DNA of 64,000 nucleotides, taken from NCBI RefSeq assembly GCF_001429025.1, contig NZ_LMHT01000011.1, forward strand, positions 116,372 to 180,371, given 5' to 3'. This DNA is from Phenylobacterium sp. Root700 (GTDB lineage Bacteria; Pseudomonadota; Alphaproteobacteria; Caulobacterales; Caulobacteraceae). Every line of letters starts with the position of its first letter. Within the stretch, counting starts at the first letter, position 1. The notes beneath the pieces are model-generated. The model worked only from the letters and a program-made list of their open reading frames with translations. It was not told the origin of the DNA and did not search any database. Below are positions 8,473 through 17,926 of the stretch, in pieces. The translations under genes were made by a program, and so were the position numbers.

Positions 8473-9380
8473 GCATTGTCCGCGACTGGACCCCGGCCAA
8501 GGCCGCGGCGTTCACCAAATCCAACCTGACCTTCGAACACGGCCTGCACGAACGCCCGATGTTCGGCGACGCCGGGCTTGAGGAGCTTCTCGACCGCTAT
8601 CCGCGCGAGAAGCTGGGCGTCTTCACCATGGGCGAGGACCCGGTCGCCTGGACCACCTGGCGCAAGGGCTCGGCCGGGACGATGACCGGATCCAAGCTGC
8701 TGGAGGCCGCGCAGGCCGGGCGCATCTGGCTCAATCTGCGTGAGACCAATCGCTATCTCGACGCCTACGCCGCGCTCGACGCCGAGATCTTCGCCGAGAA
8801 GCAGGCCCGCAGCGGCGTGAAGGCCTTCAAGCGCGATCTCGGCATGCTGATCTCCTCGGCCGACGCCCAGGTGTTCTACCATCTCGACGTGCCGCTGGTG
8901 TCGCTGTGGCAGCTGCGCGGCCAGAAGCGCGTCTGGGTCTATCCGGTGGCCGACCCCTATGTGGGGCAGGAGGTCCTGGAGCGGATCGTGCTCAAGGAGA
9001 CCGCCGAGCAGTTCACCTTCGACCCCGCTTGGGACGCCGGCGCCGAGGTCCACGACCTGACGCCGGGCAAGATGGTGACCTGGAAACAGAACGCGCCGCA
9101 CCGGATCGAGAACGGCCCGATGCTAAATGTCTCGCTATCCATCGAGTTCATGACCCCCCAGGCGCTGATGCGGGCCAATGTGATCTACGCCAACGGCGTG
9201 CTGCGTCGCCGGCTGGGCGCTCGGCCTCGGGTTCAGAACGGCTTCACGCCGACTGTGCTCGGCAAGGTGGCCGTGGCGCGCGCCGCCAAGGCCCTGAAGC
9301 TGCAGGCGACCCATGAGCGGGTCCTGCCGGTGAGCTTCCGGCTGGACAACCAGCGGCCGGGCTTGCTGCTGCCGGCCTAG
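8469..9380 (+). CDS. cupin/JmjC-like protein with an HxD...H triad
   Basis: A 303-residue protein resembling the cupin-like (Cupin_8/JmjC-type) superfamily. It shows FYHLDVPLVSLWQLRG with H138 and D140 as an HxD pair, a strand KRVWVYP, and a distal H211 in QNAPHRIEN. This is the spacing expected of a facial-triad Fe(II)/2-oxoglutarate oxygenase fold, so a hydroxylase of a glycan or its precursor is possible; that is inference. It overlaps the glycosyltransferase stop by ATGA and ends the operon. The C-terminal 80 residues (basic, RRRLGARPRVQNG) are not part of the core fold. Confidence 0.6.
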   Translation: MSIVRDWTPAKAAAFTKSNLTFEHGLHERPMFGDAGLEELLDRYPREKLGVFTMGEDPVAWTTWRKGSAGTMTGSKLLEAAQAGRIWLNLRETNRYLDAYAALDAEIFAEKQARSGVKAFKRDLGMLISSADAQVFYHLDVPLVSLWQLRGQKRVWVYPVADPYVGQEVLERIVLKETAEQFTFDPAWDAGAEVHDLTPGKMVTWKQNAPHRIENGPMLNVSLSIEFMTPQALMRANVIYANGVLRRRLGARPRVQNGFTPTVLGKVAVARAAKALKLQATHERVLPVSFRLDNQRPGLLLPA

Positions 9381-9520
9381 GTTGCGGAGACAGGTCGGAC
9401 GCCGGCCAGCCGTGGAGGGGTGGCCCTTCACGTGCGCGTAAACCCATTGGCTTACGCCGCGTCGCGCTCCTAAATGACTCCCCGACGCGCGGCGGACGCG
9501 CAAAACTCGGGAGCGGAACC

Positions 9521-10693
<1,173 letters not shown>

Positions 10694-10706
10694 GACAGGA
10701 TCTGCC

Positions 10707-11399
10707 ATGACCGGACGCATCTTCGCTATCACAGGTGCGTCCGGAATTCTGGGTTCGGCGGTGGCCAAGGCCGCCGCCGAACGCGGGGCGCGCGTCGCCC
10801 TCATCGACTTCGCTCAGCAGGCCGACGTGCTTGAGGCCTGTGGCCCCGACGCCCTGATGCTGGGCGGGGTCGACCTCACCGACGCGGTCGCCGCCAGCGC
10901 GGCCATCGACGCGGTCGCTGACAGGTTCGGCGGCCTGGACGCCCTGATCAATGTGGCCGGCGGCTTCCGCTGGGAAACGCTGGAAGAAGGCTCCTGGGAG
11001 ACCTGGCACACCATGTTTCGCATGAATGTGCTGACCGCGACCAACGCCTCGCGCGCCGCGATCCCGCACCTGAAGCGCAGCGCCTCTGGCCGGATCGTCA
11101 ATATCGGCGCTAATGGTGCGGTGAAGGCCGCCGCCGGCATGGGCGCCTATGCCGCGTCCAAGGCCGGGGTGCATAAGCTGACCGAGAGCCTGGCCGAAGA
11201 GCTGAAGCCCGACGGCGTGACCGTGAACGCCGTCCTGCCCTCGATCATCGACACCCCCACCAACCGGGCCGATATGCCCAAGGCCGACTTCGCGTCCTGG
11301 GTATCCCCGGGCGAGCTCGCCGCCGCGATCCTGTTCCTGGCCTCCGAGGAAGCCAGCGCCGTGACCGGGGCCCTGCTGCCGGTGACCGGCCGGACCTAG
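10707..11399 (+). CDS. short-chain dehydrogenase/reductase
   Basis: A 230-residue classical SDR with a Rossmann NAD(P) site, TGASGILG (residues 10-17). It has NVAGG in place of NNAG and the catalytic YAASK motif, followed by VNAVLPSIIDTPTNR. The ATG at 10707 is preceded by ACAGGA. It lies directly behind the thiolase, so the pair probably interconvert 3-oxoacyl and 3-hydroxyacyl intermediates or finish a beta-oxidation-type route. The cofactor is suggested to be NAD by the acidic residue at the end of the second strand (ALIDFAQQ). Confidence 0.85.
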   Translation: MTGRIFAITGASGILGSAVAKAAAERGARVALIDFAQQADVLEACGPDALMLGGVDLTDAVAASAAIDAVADRFGGLDALINVAGGFRWETLEEGSWETWHTMFRMNVLTATNASRAAIPHLKRSASGRIVNIGANGAVKAAAGMGAYAASKAGVHKLTESLAEELKPDGVTVNAVLPSIIDTPTNRADMPKADFASWVSPGELAAAILFLASEEASAVTGALLPVTGRT

Positions 11400-11516
11400 G
11401 CCGCTGTAGCGCCGGCGCCGCATCGCCTGTTCATTTTCGACCGGCCACGAAGCTTTCTCGCTTTCGGTATGCGATCTCGCCTAACCTTGGCCTCAAGGGG
11501 AGGGGAGCCCTGAGTG

Positions 11517-13544
11517 ATGAAGATGGCCTTTGCCGCCGCGCTTGCGGCGACCTTCGGATCAAGCTGGGCCATCGCGCAGGAGCCGCCCGCCGCGGCCGCG
11601 GGCGGCGTGATCGCCTATCCGCCCGCCTTCTTCGCCGAGATGGGGCCGTCGACCGCTCTCGATATGGTCCAACGTCTGCCGGGCTTTTCGTTCGACAAGG
11701 GCGCGGTGGTGCGGGGCCTGGCCGGGGCCAGCGGCAATGTGCTGATCGACGGCGAGCCGCCGGTCGCCAAGAACGACACCCTGGAAGAGATCCTCAAGCG
11801 CATTCCGTACGGATCGGTCGCGCGGATCGACGTCATCCGGGGCGGGGCGCCCGGCGTCGACATGCAGGGCCGCACGGTGATCGCCAACGTGGTGCGCCGC
11901 CAGGGTGCGGGCGCCCGCGGGGCCGTGAGCTTCTCCACCCAGCCGATCTATGACGGCCGGGTGCTCAACGCCTTGCGGGCCGAGGGCCAGTGGCGGTGGG
12001 ACGGCAAGCTGCTTGAGCTGTCGATGGTCAATGGCAAGGGACCTGACGACGCCCTGGGCGATGGGCCGCGTGTCCGCTACGGCCCGACCGGCGTGCCGCT
12101 GATTGTCTCGGAGGTCGACGCCGACGGTCAGGGCTTGCGCGAATGGGTGACCGGCGCCTTCGAGACGCCGGTGGCGCGGGGCCGGCTGCGGCTCAACGGC
12201 GCCTATATGAAAACCACCTCCACCTCGGAGATCTATGATCGGCTGAGCGTGCCGGGCGCGGCGCGAGAGTATGAGTACGTCACGCCCCACCGTCTCCAGG
12301 CCGAGCTTGGCGGACGGTTCGTGCGGGCGTTCGGCGCGACGTCCCTGGAGGCGCTGGCCTTCCAGCAGTGGAACAACCTCGACACCAAGGCGCGGTTCGA
12401 ATCCGCCGCGGTCGACCGTCTGTTCCACAGCGACAAGAAGGTGACCGAAAGCGTCGGGCGGCTGAATCTGCGCCGGCGGATGTCGGACAGTCTCTCGCTG
12501 GAGGCCGGTGTCGAAGGCGCGTTCAACGCGCTGGACAGCAAGACGACCCTGATGGTCAACGGCCTGCGGGTCGTGGTTCCGGCCGCCGATGTGAGGGTCG
12601 AGGAGGCGCGGGCCGAGCCTTATGTCGTCGGGACTTGGCGGCCGACTTCCACGCTGACGTTCGAGGGCGCGCTGCGGCAGGAGGTGTCGAAGATCACCTC
12701 CACTGGCGACGTCAATCTCGAGAAGTCGCTCAGCTTCACTAAGCCGAGGCTCGCCGTGACCTGGGCGCCTGGCGCCGCGAACCAATGGCGGGGGCGTCTG
12801 GAGCGCGAGGTCAGCCAGCTCAACTTCGATGATTTCGTGGCCACGTCCTCGGTGGCGAGCACCGGCGTGCTGATCGCCGGCAACCCCGATCTCTCGCCCC
12901 AGCAGGCCTGGGTGATCGAGGGCGCCTATGAGCGCCGGTTCTGGACCTCGGGCGCGGCGGTGCTGACGGTGCGCCACTACGAGCTCAGCGACGTGATCGA
13001 CCGCGCGCCGATCCGCGTGGGCGCGGTGGTCGCCGACGGCCCGGCCAATATCGGCGATGGAACCAAGGACGAGGCGGCGGTCAGCCTCTCGGCGCCGCTC
13101 GACCGGGTCTGGCTGAAGCGGGCGACCATCAAGGGGCAGGCGACCTGGCGGCGCTCGCAGGTCGTTGACCCGACCACTGGCGATGACCGCGAGATCTCCG
13201 GCCTGCATCCGGTCGACTGGGAGGTTCACTTCACCCAGGACCTGCCGGGCCTGAAGGCCAATTGGGGCGTCGACGTCTTTGGCGGCTTCCGCGAGAGCAA
13301 CTATCGCCTCACCGAAATCGAGACCAAGAAATACGAGACCTTCGCCACCGTGTTCGCCGAGGTGAAGCCCAGGCCGGACCTGATCCTGCGCGTGGAGATC
13401 CAGAACGTGACGGGGCGCGACGTCCAGCGCATCCGCGAGGTCTATGCCGGGCCGCGCGACCGCGCCGCGCTGGCCTATACCGACGTGCGGAACCTGGAGT
13501 GGGGGCGGTGCTTGTTCGTGCGACTGCGCAAGACCTTCGGCTGA
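11517..13544 (+). CDS. TonB-receptor-like outer-membrane protein, short type
   Basis: A 675-residue exported beta-barrel protein. A signal peptide (MKMAFAAALAATFGSSWAIAQ) is followed by a reduced plug-like region: ALDMVQRLPGFSFDKG, VLIDGEPPVAK, then IARIDVIRGGAPGVDMQG-type residues near 90-115. The remainder is strand-rich and ends in RKTFG. The usual TonB box (xxVTA) after the signal peptide is missing, and the protein is 150-250 residues shorter than the other receptors here. It belongs to the plug-domain outer-membrane barrel group, but its TonB dependence is uncertain. ATG at 11517 or GTG at 11514 are both possible behind GGGGAGGGG. Confidence 0.75.
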   Translation: MKMAFAAALAATFGSSWAIAQEPPAAAAGGVIAYPPAFFAEMGPSTALDMVQRLPGFSFDKGAVVRGLAGASGNVLIDGEPPVAKNDTLEEILKRIPYGSVARIDVIRGGAPGVDMQGRTVIANVVRRQGAGARGAVSFSTQPIYDGRVLNALRAEGQWRWDGKLLELSMVNGKGPDDALGDGPRVRYGPTGVPLIVSEVDADGQGLREWVTGAFETPVARGRLRLNGAYMKTTSTSEIYDRLSVPGAAREYEYVTPHRLQAELGGRFVRAFGATSLEALAFQQWNNLDTKARFESAAVDRLFHSDKKVTESVGRLNLRRRMSDSLSLEAGVEGAFNALDSKTTLMVNGLRVVVPAADVRVEEARAEPYVVGTWRPTSTLTFEGALRQEVSKITSTGDVNLEKSLSFTKPRLAVTWAPGAANQWRGRLEREVSQLNFDDFVATSSVASTGVLIAGNPDLSPQQAWVIEGAYERRFWTSGAAVLTVRHYELSDVIDRAPIRVGAVVADGPANIGDGTKDEAAVSLSAPLDRVWLKRATIKGQATWRRSQVVDPTTGDDREISGLHPVDWEVHFTQDLPGLKANWGVDVFGGFRESNYRLTEIETKKYETFATVFAEVKPRPDLILRVEIQNVTGRDVQRIREVYAGPRDRAALAYTDVRNLEWGRCLFVRLRKTFG

Positions 13545-13551
13545 CGAGGGC

Positions 13552-14853
13552 TTAGCGGGCCGGCGCCACCCGCCAGACCGCCTTGCCGACGTCGTCGGCC
13601 ACCAGCAGCGCGCCGGTCTTGTCGACCGCCACCCCAACGGGCCGGCCTTGGGCCTCGTCCTTGGCGTTCAGGAAACCGGTCAGGAACGCCTCGGGCTGGC
13701 CGCTTGGCTTACCCCCAGCGAACGGCACGAAGACCACGCGATAGCCGCTGGGCGGACGGCGGTTCCACGATCCGTGCTGGCCGATGAAGACGCCGCCCTT
13801 GTAGCGCGCCGGGAACAGGTCGGCCTTGTAGAAGGCCAGGCCCAGCGAGGCGGTGTGGGGCCCGAGCGCGTAGTCCGGCGCGATCGCCTTAGCCACCAGA
13901 TCGGGGCGCGGCGGCTTCACGCGGCTGTCCACGTGCTGGCCGTAATAGCTGTAGGGCCAGCCATAGAAGCCGCCGTCGCGGACGCTGGTCATGTAGTCGG
14001 GGACCAGGTCGTCGCCCAGCATGTCGCGCTCGTTGACGGCGGTCCACAGCGCGCCGGTCGTCGGTTCGAAGTCCAGGCCGTTGGGATTGCGCAGGCCCGA
14101 GGCGAAGATCCGCGCTGGGCCGGAGGGCAGGGGATATTCCACGATCGCCGCGCGGCCGGTCTCGGCCTCGATCCCGTTCTCGCCGACGTTCGAGTTGGAG
14201 CCGACGGTGGCGTAGAGCTTCGAACCGTCCGGGCTGGCGACGACGTTCTTGGTCCAGTGATGATTGATCGGCCCGCCCGGCAGGTCGAACACCTTCGCGC
14301 CGGTTCCGGTCACCGAGGCCTGGCCGTCGGCATAGGGGAAGCTGACGACGCCGTTGTCGTTGGCGACATAGAGCGTGCCGCCGCTCAGGGTCATGCCGAA
14401 CGGGCGCTGAAGGTTCTGGGCGAACGCGGCCTTGGTCTCGGCCACGCCGTCGCCGTCGACGTCGCGCAGCAGGGTGATGCGGTTGGGGCTTTTCTGGGCG
14501 GCGCCGGCCTTCTTCTGCAGCAGGTTGGCCACGAAACCCTCGATCCCGCCGCCGGAGCTTTCCTCCGATGAGGCCTCGGAGACCAGCACGTCGCCATTCG
14601 GCAGGACCAGCAGCCAGCGGGGATGGGCCAGGTCGCCCGCGAACCGCGTCACCACGAAGCCGTCGGGCGCCTTGGGCTGCGCGCCCTGCGGCCAGCCGAC
14701 CGCCTGACGGGCGTTGAGGGTGGGGATCGGGCTGGTCTTCGGCGCGGGCAGCGCGGGCTTTTCGCCAAAGCCGGCGAAGGGCGCGGACGAGCCCTGGCTG
14801 CAGGCCGCGAGGCCGAGCGAGCCGAAAGCGCAGAGCATGAGGCCAAGGCGCAT
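13552..14853 (-). CDS. sorbosone dehydrogenase-family beta-propeller lipoprotein
   Basis: A 433-residue lipoprotein with lipobox LAAC (acylated C18), so it should sit in the periplasm or on a membrane face. The remainder is a glucose/sorbosone dehydrogenase-type beta-propeller: repeated blades with LLVLPNGDVLVSEAS, VTLLRDVDGDGVAET, ASGLRNPNGLDFEP and GAHTASLGLAFY-like stretches. Homologues are annotated as PQQ-dependent sugar dehydrogenases, though many lack proven PQQ use. It is convergent with the preceding TonB-receptor-like gene (7 bases apart) and co-directional with the amine oxidase upstream. Confidence 0.8.
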   Translation of the reverse strand: MRLGLMLCAFGSLGLAACSQGSSAPFAGFGEKPALPAPKTSPIPTLNARQAVGWPQGAQPKAPDGFVVTRFAGDLAHPRWLLVLPNGDVLVSEASSEESSGGGIEGFVANLLQKKAGAAQKSPNRITLLRDVDGDGVAETKAAFAQNLQRPFGMTLSGGTLYVANDNGVVSFPYADGQASVTGTGAKVFDLPGGPINHHWTKNVVASPDGSKLYATVGSNSNVGENGIEAETGRAAIVEYPLPSGPARIFASGLRNPNGLDFEPTTGALWTAVNERDMLGDDLVPDYMTSVRDGGFYGWPYSYYGQHVDSRVKPPRPDLVAKAIAPDYALGPHTASLGLAFYKADLFPARYKGGVFIGQHGSWNRRPPSGYRVVFVPFAGGKPSGQPEAFLTGFLNAKDEAQGRPVGVAVDKTGALLVADDVGKAVWRVAPAR

Positions 14854-14912
14854 GGTCGATCTCCCGCGCGCCGATGATCTGGCGTCAATCGCGCCGCGCA
14901 GGCCACCCTACC

Positions 14913-16493
14913 TCAACCTTGGCTGGAACGTCTCAGGTCGAACTCTCGGGTCTGTTCAGCGATGAGGCCGACCGTTCGGTGCGCGGAGGCGACCGCGCCC
15001 TCTTGCCAGCTGGGCAGATGGCTCAGATGGGCGCCGGTCAGGTGGATGCGTCCCTGCGGCTGGTTGAGCAGCCGGTAGGCGGCTGGGTCGTTGCCGTCGC
15101 TCTCCCAATGCAGCCAAGGGCCGCGATTGAAGGGAACCTTGTTCCAGTCGACCACGATCGGGCGGATCAGGTCGCCGCCGTGGCCGGGATGCAGGCGCTC
15201 GACCGCGGCCCGCGCCGCCGCGATCTGACCGGCCAGCGGCTTGGCCTGGAACGCCTGCGCCGGCGCTCCGGCGACATAGGCCCCGACCAACACGCCACGC
15301 GGGGTGTGGACGCCGTCGCTGGGATACCAGACCGCGCCGGTACCGCCGCCCGGAAAGGAGAGGCCCCCATAGATCTGCTCGGCCTCCCAGAACCTCGGAG
15401 CCTCGAACGCCACCTTGGCCGAGCGGTCATAGACGGCGCCGGCGATGGCCGTCTTGAACGGCGCGTCGAAACCGGTGTCGAGCCCGGCCAGCAGGTTGAG
15501 CGGCAGGGTGACGACCAGATAGTCGGAGGTGATCTCGTGCTCGGTCCCAGTGCGCCGGTCGCGCCAGACCACGCGGGCCGACGAGGCCGACTGGCTGATC
15601 TTCAGCACCTCGGCGTTTAGCCGGAGCGGGCCGCGCAGGGTCTTGGCCAGGGCGACGGGAATGCGGTCCATGCCGCCCACCGGCTGGAACATGGTCGCCT
15701 GCATGAGGATGTTGTCTTCAAACAGGATGTTGGGCGTGGTCTCGCCCTTCAGCAGTTCGCTCAGCGCGAGCGGCGTGCGCTTGATCCCGGCCTGCTCGGC
15801 GGCCCCCGGCGGCGTCAGATAGCCGGAGCGTTCCGAACCGCCATAGCTCAGGTCGGGGCCAAGATCGCCATAGGGGCGGAGGAATGCGATCAGCCGCTCG
15901 CGGTCCTCGGCGTTCAGTTCGGCGTCGAGCGCGCCGCGCCTCGTGGCCTTGGCGAGCAGTTCGGAGATTTGACCGCGGATGTCGTTGACCGCCTGACGCT
16001 GCTGGATCGGCCGGCCCTGGAACGCGGCGTCCGACTGGAGCAGGGCGCTGCGGCTGGAATTGACCTCGATCTCCAGCGGCACGCCGAGGGCCTTGCAGTA
16101 GCCGAGCACGCCCTGGTGATGGCTCGGAATACGGGCTGGGCCGGCGTTGAAATAGAGCCCCTCGGAGAGCCGCGCCGTCTGGTCGACCTCGCCGACGAGT
16201 TCGATCCTGGCGCCGTCGCGGATCGTCCAATTGCGGCCGCCGACCCTGTCGCGGGCCTCGATGACGCTCACTCGGAAGCCGGCCTGCTCCAGGCGATAGG
16301 CGCTGACCAGCCCGGCGATCCCGGCTCCGAGGACCGTGACGCTTCGGCCCCGGCCGAGCGAGGGCGGCAGATCGTCGGCCGCCTGGGCCGGCGTCGCCGA
16401 GAGCAACCCGAGGGCCTGCATGCCGCTGAAGGCTGCGCCGTATCCGCCGCCGGCGGCGAGGCGCGAGATGAGTTGACGACGGCTGAGACCCAA
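14913..16493 (-). CDS. Tat-exported flavin amine/amino-acid oxidase
   Basis: A 526-residue FAD-dependent oxidase of the monoamine oxidase/L-amino acid oxidase group. The N terminus has a Tat-like MGLSRRQLISRLAAGGG followed by a hydrophobic stretch ending PAQA. The FAD dinucleotide motif VTVLGAGIAGLVSAYRL spans residues 52-68, with E79 at the end of strand 2 and RDRVGGRNWT next. The C-terminal flavin-contact region reads HLSHLPSWQEGAVASA. The open frame begins at a TTG (16493) behind AAGGGG, and that Shine-Dalgarno sequence lies inside a small hairpin. The substrate is an amine or amino acid, not identifiable further. Confidence 0.85.
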   Translation of the reverse strand: MGLSRRQLISRLAAGGGYGAAFSGMQALGLLSATPAQAADDLPPSLGRGRSVTVLGAGIAGLVSAYRLEQAGFRVSVIEARDRVGGRNWTIRDGARIELVGEVDQTARLSEGLYFNAGPARIPSHHQGVLGYCKALGVPLEIEVNSSRSALLQSDAAFQGRPIQQRQAVNDIRGQISELLAKATRRGALDAELNAEDRERLIAFLRPYGDLGPDLSYGGSERSGYLTPPGAAEQAGIKRTPLALSELLKGETTPNILFEDNILMQATMFQPVGGMDRIPVALAKTLRGPLRLNAEVLKISQSASSARVVWRDRRTGTEHEITSDYLVVTLPLNLLAGLDTGFDAPFKTAIAGAVYDRSAKVAFEAPRFWEAEQIYGGLSFPGGGTGAVWYPSDGVHTPRGVLVGAYVAGAPAQAFQAKPLAGQIAAARAAVERLHPGHGGDLIRPIVVDWNKVPFNRGPWLHWESDGNDPAAYRLLNQPQGRIHLTGAHLSHLPSWQEGAVASAHRTVGLIAEQTREFDLRRSSQG

Positions 16494-16710
16494 GACACGC
16501 CCCTTGTTGCAAGGGCCTTGGGATGGGGCGCGAGGCGCGCGGCAAGTATCGAGAATTTCTACGCCGACAGGTCGCTTTGCTGGGGCGTTCGCGCGCCGCC
16601 AGGGTTGGATGCGAGGCTAACCCTTGCCTGACAAGGAAGCGGAAACGCCAGGCGCCATCGCCAGCGGGGCGATCTGAAGGCCTATGACATTTTCTAATGG
16701 GTAGCTTGAG

Positions 16711-17637
16711 TCAGGACGCCGCCGGCGTTCCGACCGCAGCGAGGTTGTAGGGCACGTCCTCGTACATCCGGTAGATCCAATTGTAGAACAGCAGGTAGCC
16801 GCCCGGACGCCAGGAATTGGCGGCGCCGTTCGCGGCATCGCCTTGCTTGAAATAGTTCTCCGGCAGGGGCGTCTCCAGGCTCTTGGCCGCGTCCCGCACA
16901 TACTCGTCCTTGAGGGTGTCGGTGTCGTATTCGTAGTGGTCCAGGACAAACAGCTCCTTGTCGCTGGACTCGATGATGCTGGCGCCGGTGATCGGCGAGG
17001 CGGCCAGCACCCGCAGGTCGGGATGGCGGGCGCAGGCCGCTTCGGAGATCATCGCGTAGCGCGAGACCGGGGCGTTGAACTGGTCGGGGAAGCCGCGCAG
17101 GACGCTGGTGTTTGGGGTTCTGACGCTCTGTTCGTAGACGCCGAACAGCTTGTGGTCGTGGAGGTCACGCTCGACGCCGTACTTGTGCCAGAGCGCCGCC
17201 TGGGCCCCCCAGCAGATGTACATCTGGCGGAACGACAGACTCTTGGCCGCGTCCATGAAGTCGCGCAGCTCGTTCCAGTAGGCGACCTCGGTGAAGGGGA
17301 TGTGCTCCACCGGCGCGCCGGTGACGATCAGCCCGTCGAACTTCTCCCGCAAGACCGCGTCCGGCGTCTTGTAGAACTCGCGGAGATATTCCGGCGAGGT
17401 GTTCTTCGAGCTGTGGCTGGCGGGGCTGAGCAGGGTCAGCTCGACCTGCAGCGGCGTGCTGCTGAGCAGCCGGGCCAGCTGGATCTCGGTGTTGACCTTG
17501 TTGGGCATCAGGTTGAGCAGGGCGATGCGCAGCGGGCGGATGTCCTGACGCACGGCGACCGCGTGCTCGATGATGTCCACGCCCTCGGTCGCCAACTGCT
17601 GGGCGGCGGGGGAGTTCAAGGCCAGTTTGATCGGCAT
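16711..17637 (-). CDS. metA: homoserine O-acyltransferase MetA (predicted acetyl-CoA type)
   Basis: A 308-residue cytoplasmic enzyme of the MetA family (class I glutamine amidotransferase-like fold) that activates homoserine for methionine synthesis. The acyl-enzyme Cys is C142 in YICWGAQAAL; H234 and E236 lie in LDHYEYDTD. At position 111 there is Glu (VTGAPVEHIPF), where the E. coli succinyltransferase has Gly. Work on the Bacillus cereus enzyme showed that Glu here directs acetyl-CoA use, so the product is predicted to be O-acetylhomoserine despite the usual succinyltransferase label. A hairpin with a T run lies just upstream of the start. The gene is divergent from the TauD-type dioxygenase. 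Confidence 0.93.
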   Translation of the reverse strand: MPIKLALNSPAAQQLATEGVDIIEHAVAVRQDIRPLRIALLNLMPNKVNTEIQLARLLSSTPLQVELTLLSPASHSSKNTSPEYLREFYKTPDAVLREKFDGLIVTGAPVEHIPFTEVAYWNELRDFMDAAKSLSFRQMYICWGAQAALWHKYGVERDLHDHKLFGVYEQSVRTPNTSVLRGFPDQFNAPVSRYAMISEAACARHPDLRVLAASPITGASIIESSDKELFVLDHYEYDTDTLKDEYVRDAAKSLETPLPENYFKQGDAANGAANSWRPGGYLLFYNWIYRMYEDVPYNLAAVGTPAAS

Positions 17638-17650
17638 CCAGGCGTCTCAC

Positions 17651-17679
17651 AAAAGGGTGCGTCGCAGCCGCGTCGCACC
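17651..17679 (-). promoter_or_regulatory. hairpin plus T run in the metA leader (attenuator-like)
   Basis: Read in the metA direction, a 6-bp stem GGTGCG/CGCACC, a single mismatch and a further 3-bp stem closing a 4-base loop are followed by CTTTT, ending 14 bases before the metA ATG. That is the form of an intrinsic terminator or a ribosome-binding-site-blocking stem placed in a leader. No SAM-II core was recognised. Confidence 0.45.
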
Positions 17680-17926
17680 GAACAGCTCGAGCAATATCAA
17701 GTCCGGGGGCGGCAGGTCGAGCCGGGAGCGTCGCTCAGAGATTTGGCGTCCGCCCTATTCGTTCCGATGATGATATCGATTTGAGGATGAAATATATCTG
17801 GCGCTTATCGTCCGTATTCGCGGTCCGGATATAGTAAAATCTCGGCCATTTCCTAGAAATAGTTGATCGCGCTGCTCGTCGTCTCGCTGCTTCTCTCTGG
17901 CGGTGTTCATGACGAAGGAGAGCCCG
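17680..17926. other. divergent intergenic region, metA / tauD-like
   Basis: This is a mostly AT-rich (for this genome) 247-base segment between divergent genes. It must hold both promoters. Visible elements are ATTTCCTAG at 17848-17856, similar to elements ahead of other organosulfur transcripts, and an AAGGAG serving the plus-strand start at 17927. I see no gene in it. Confidence 0.5.

Noticed and set aside
17638..17800. SAM-II riboswitch upstream of metA
   Set aside because: The pseudoknot core expected near the start codon was not found; only a plain hairpin with a T run is seen.
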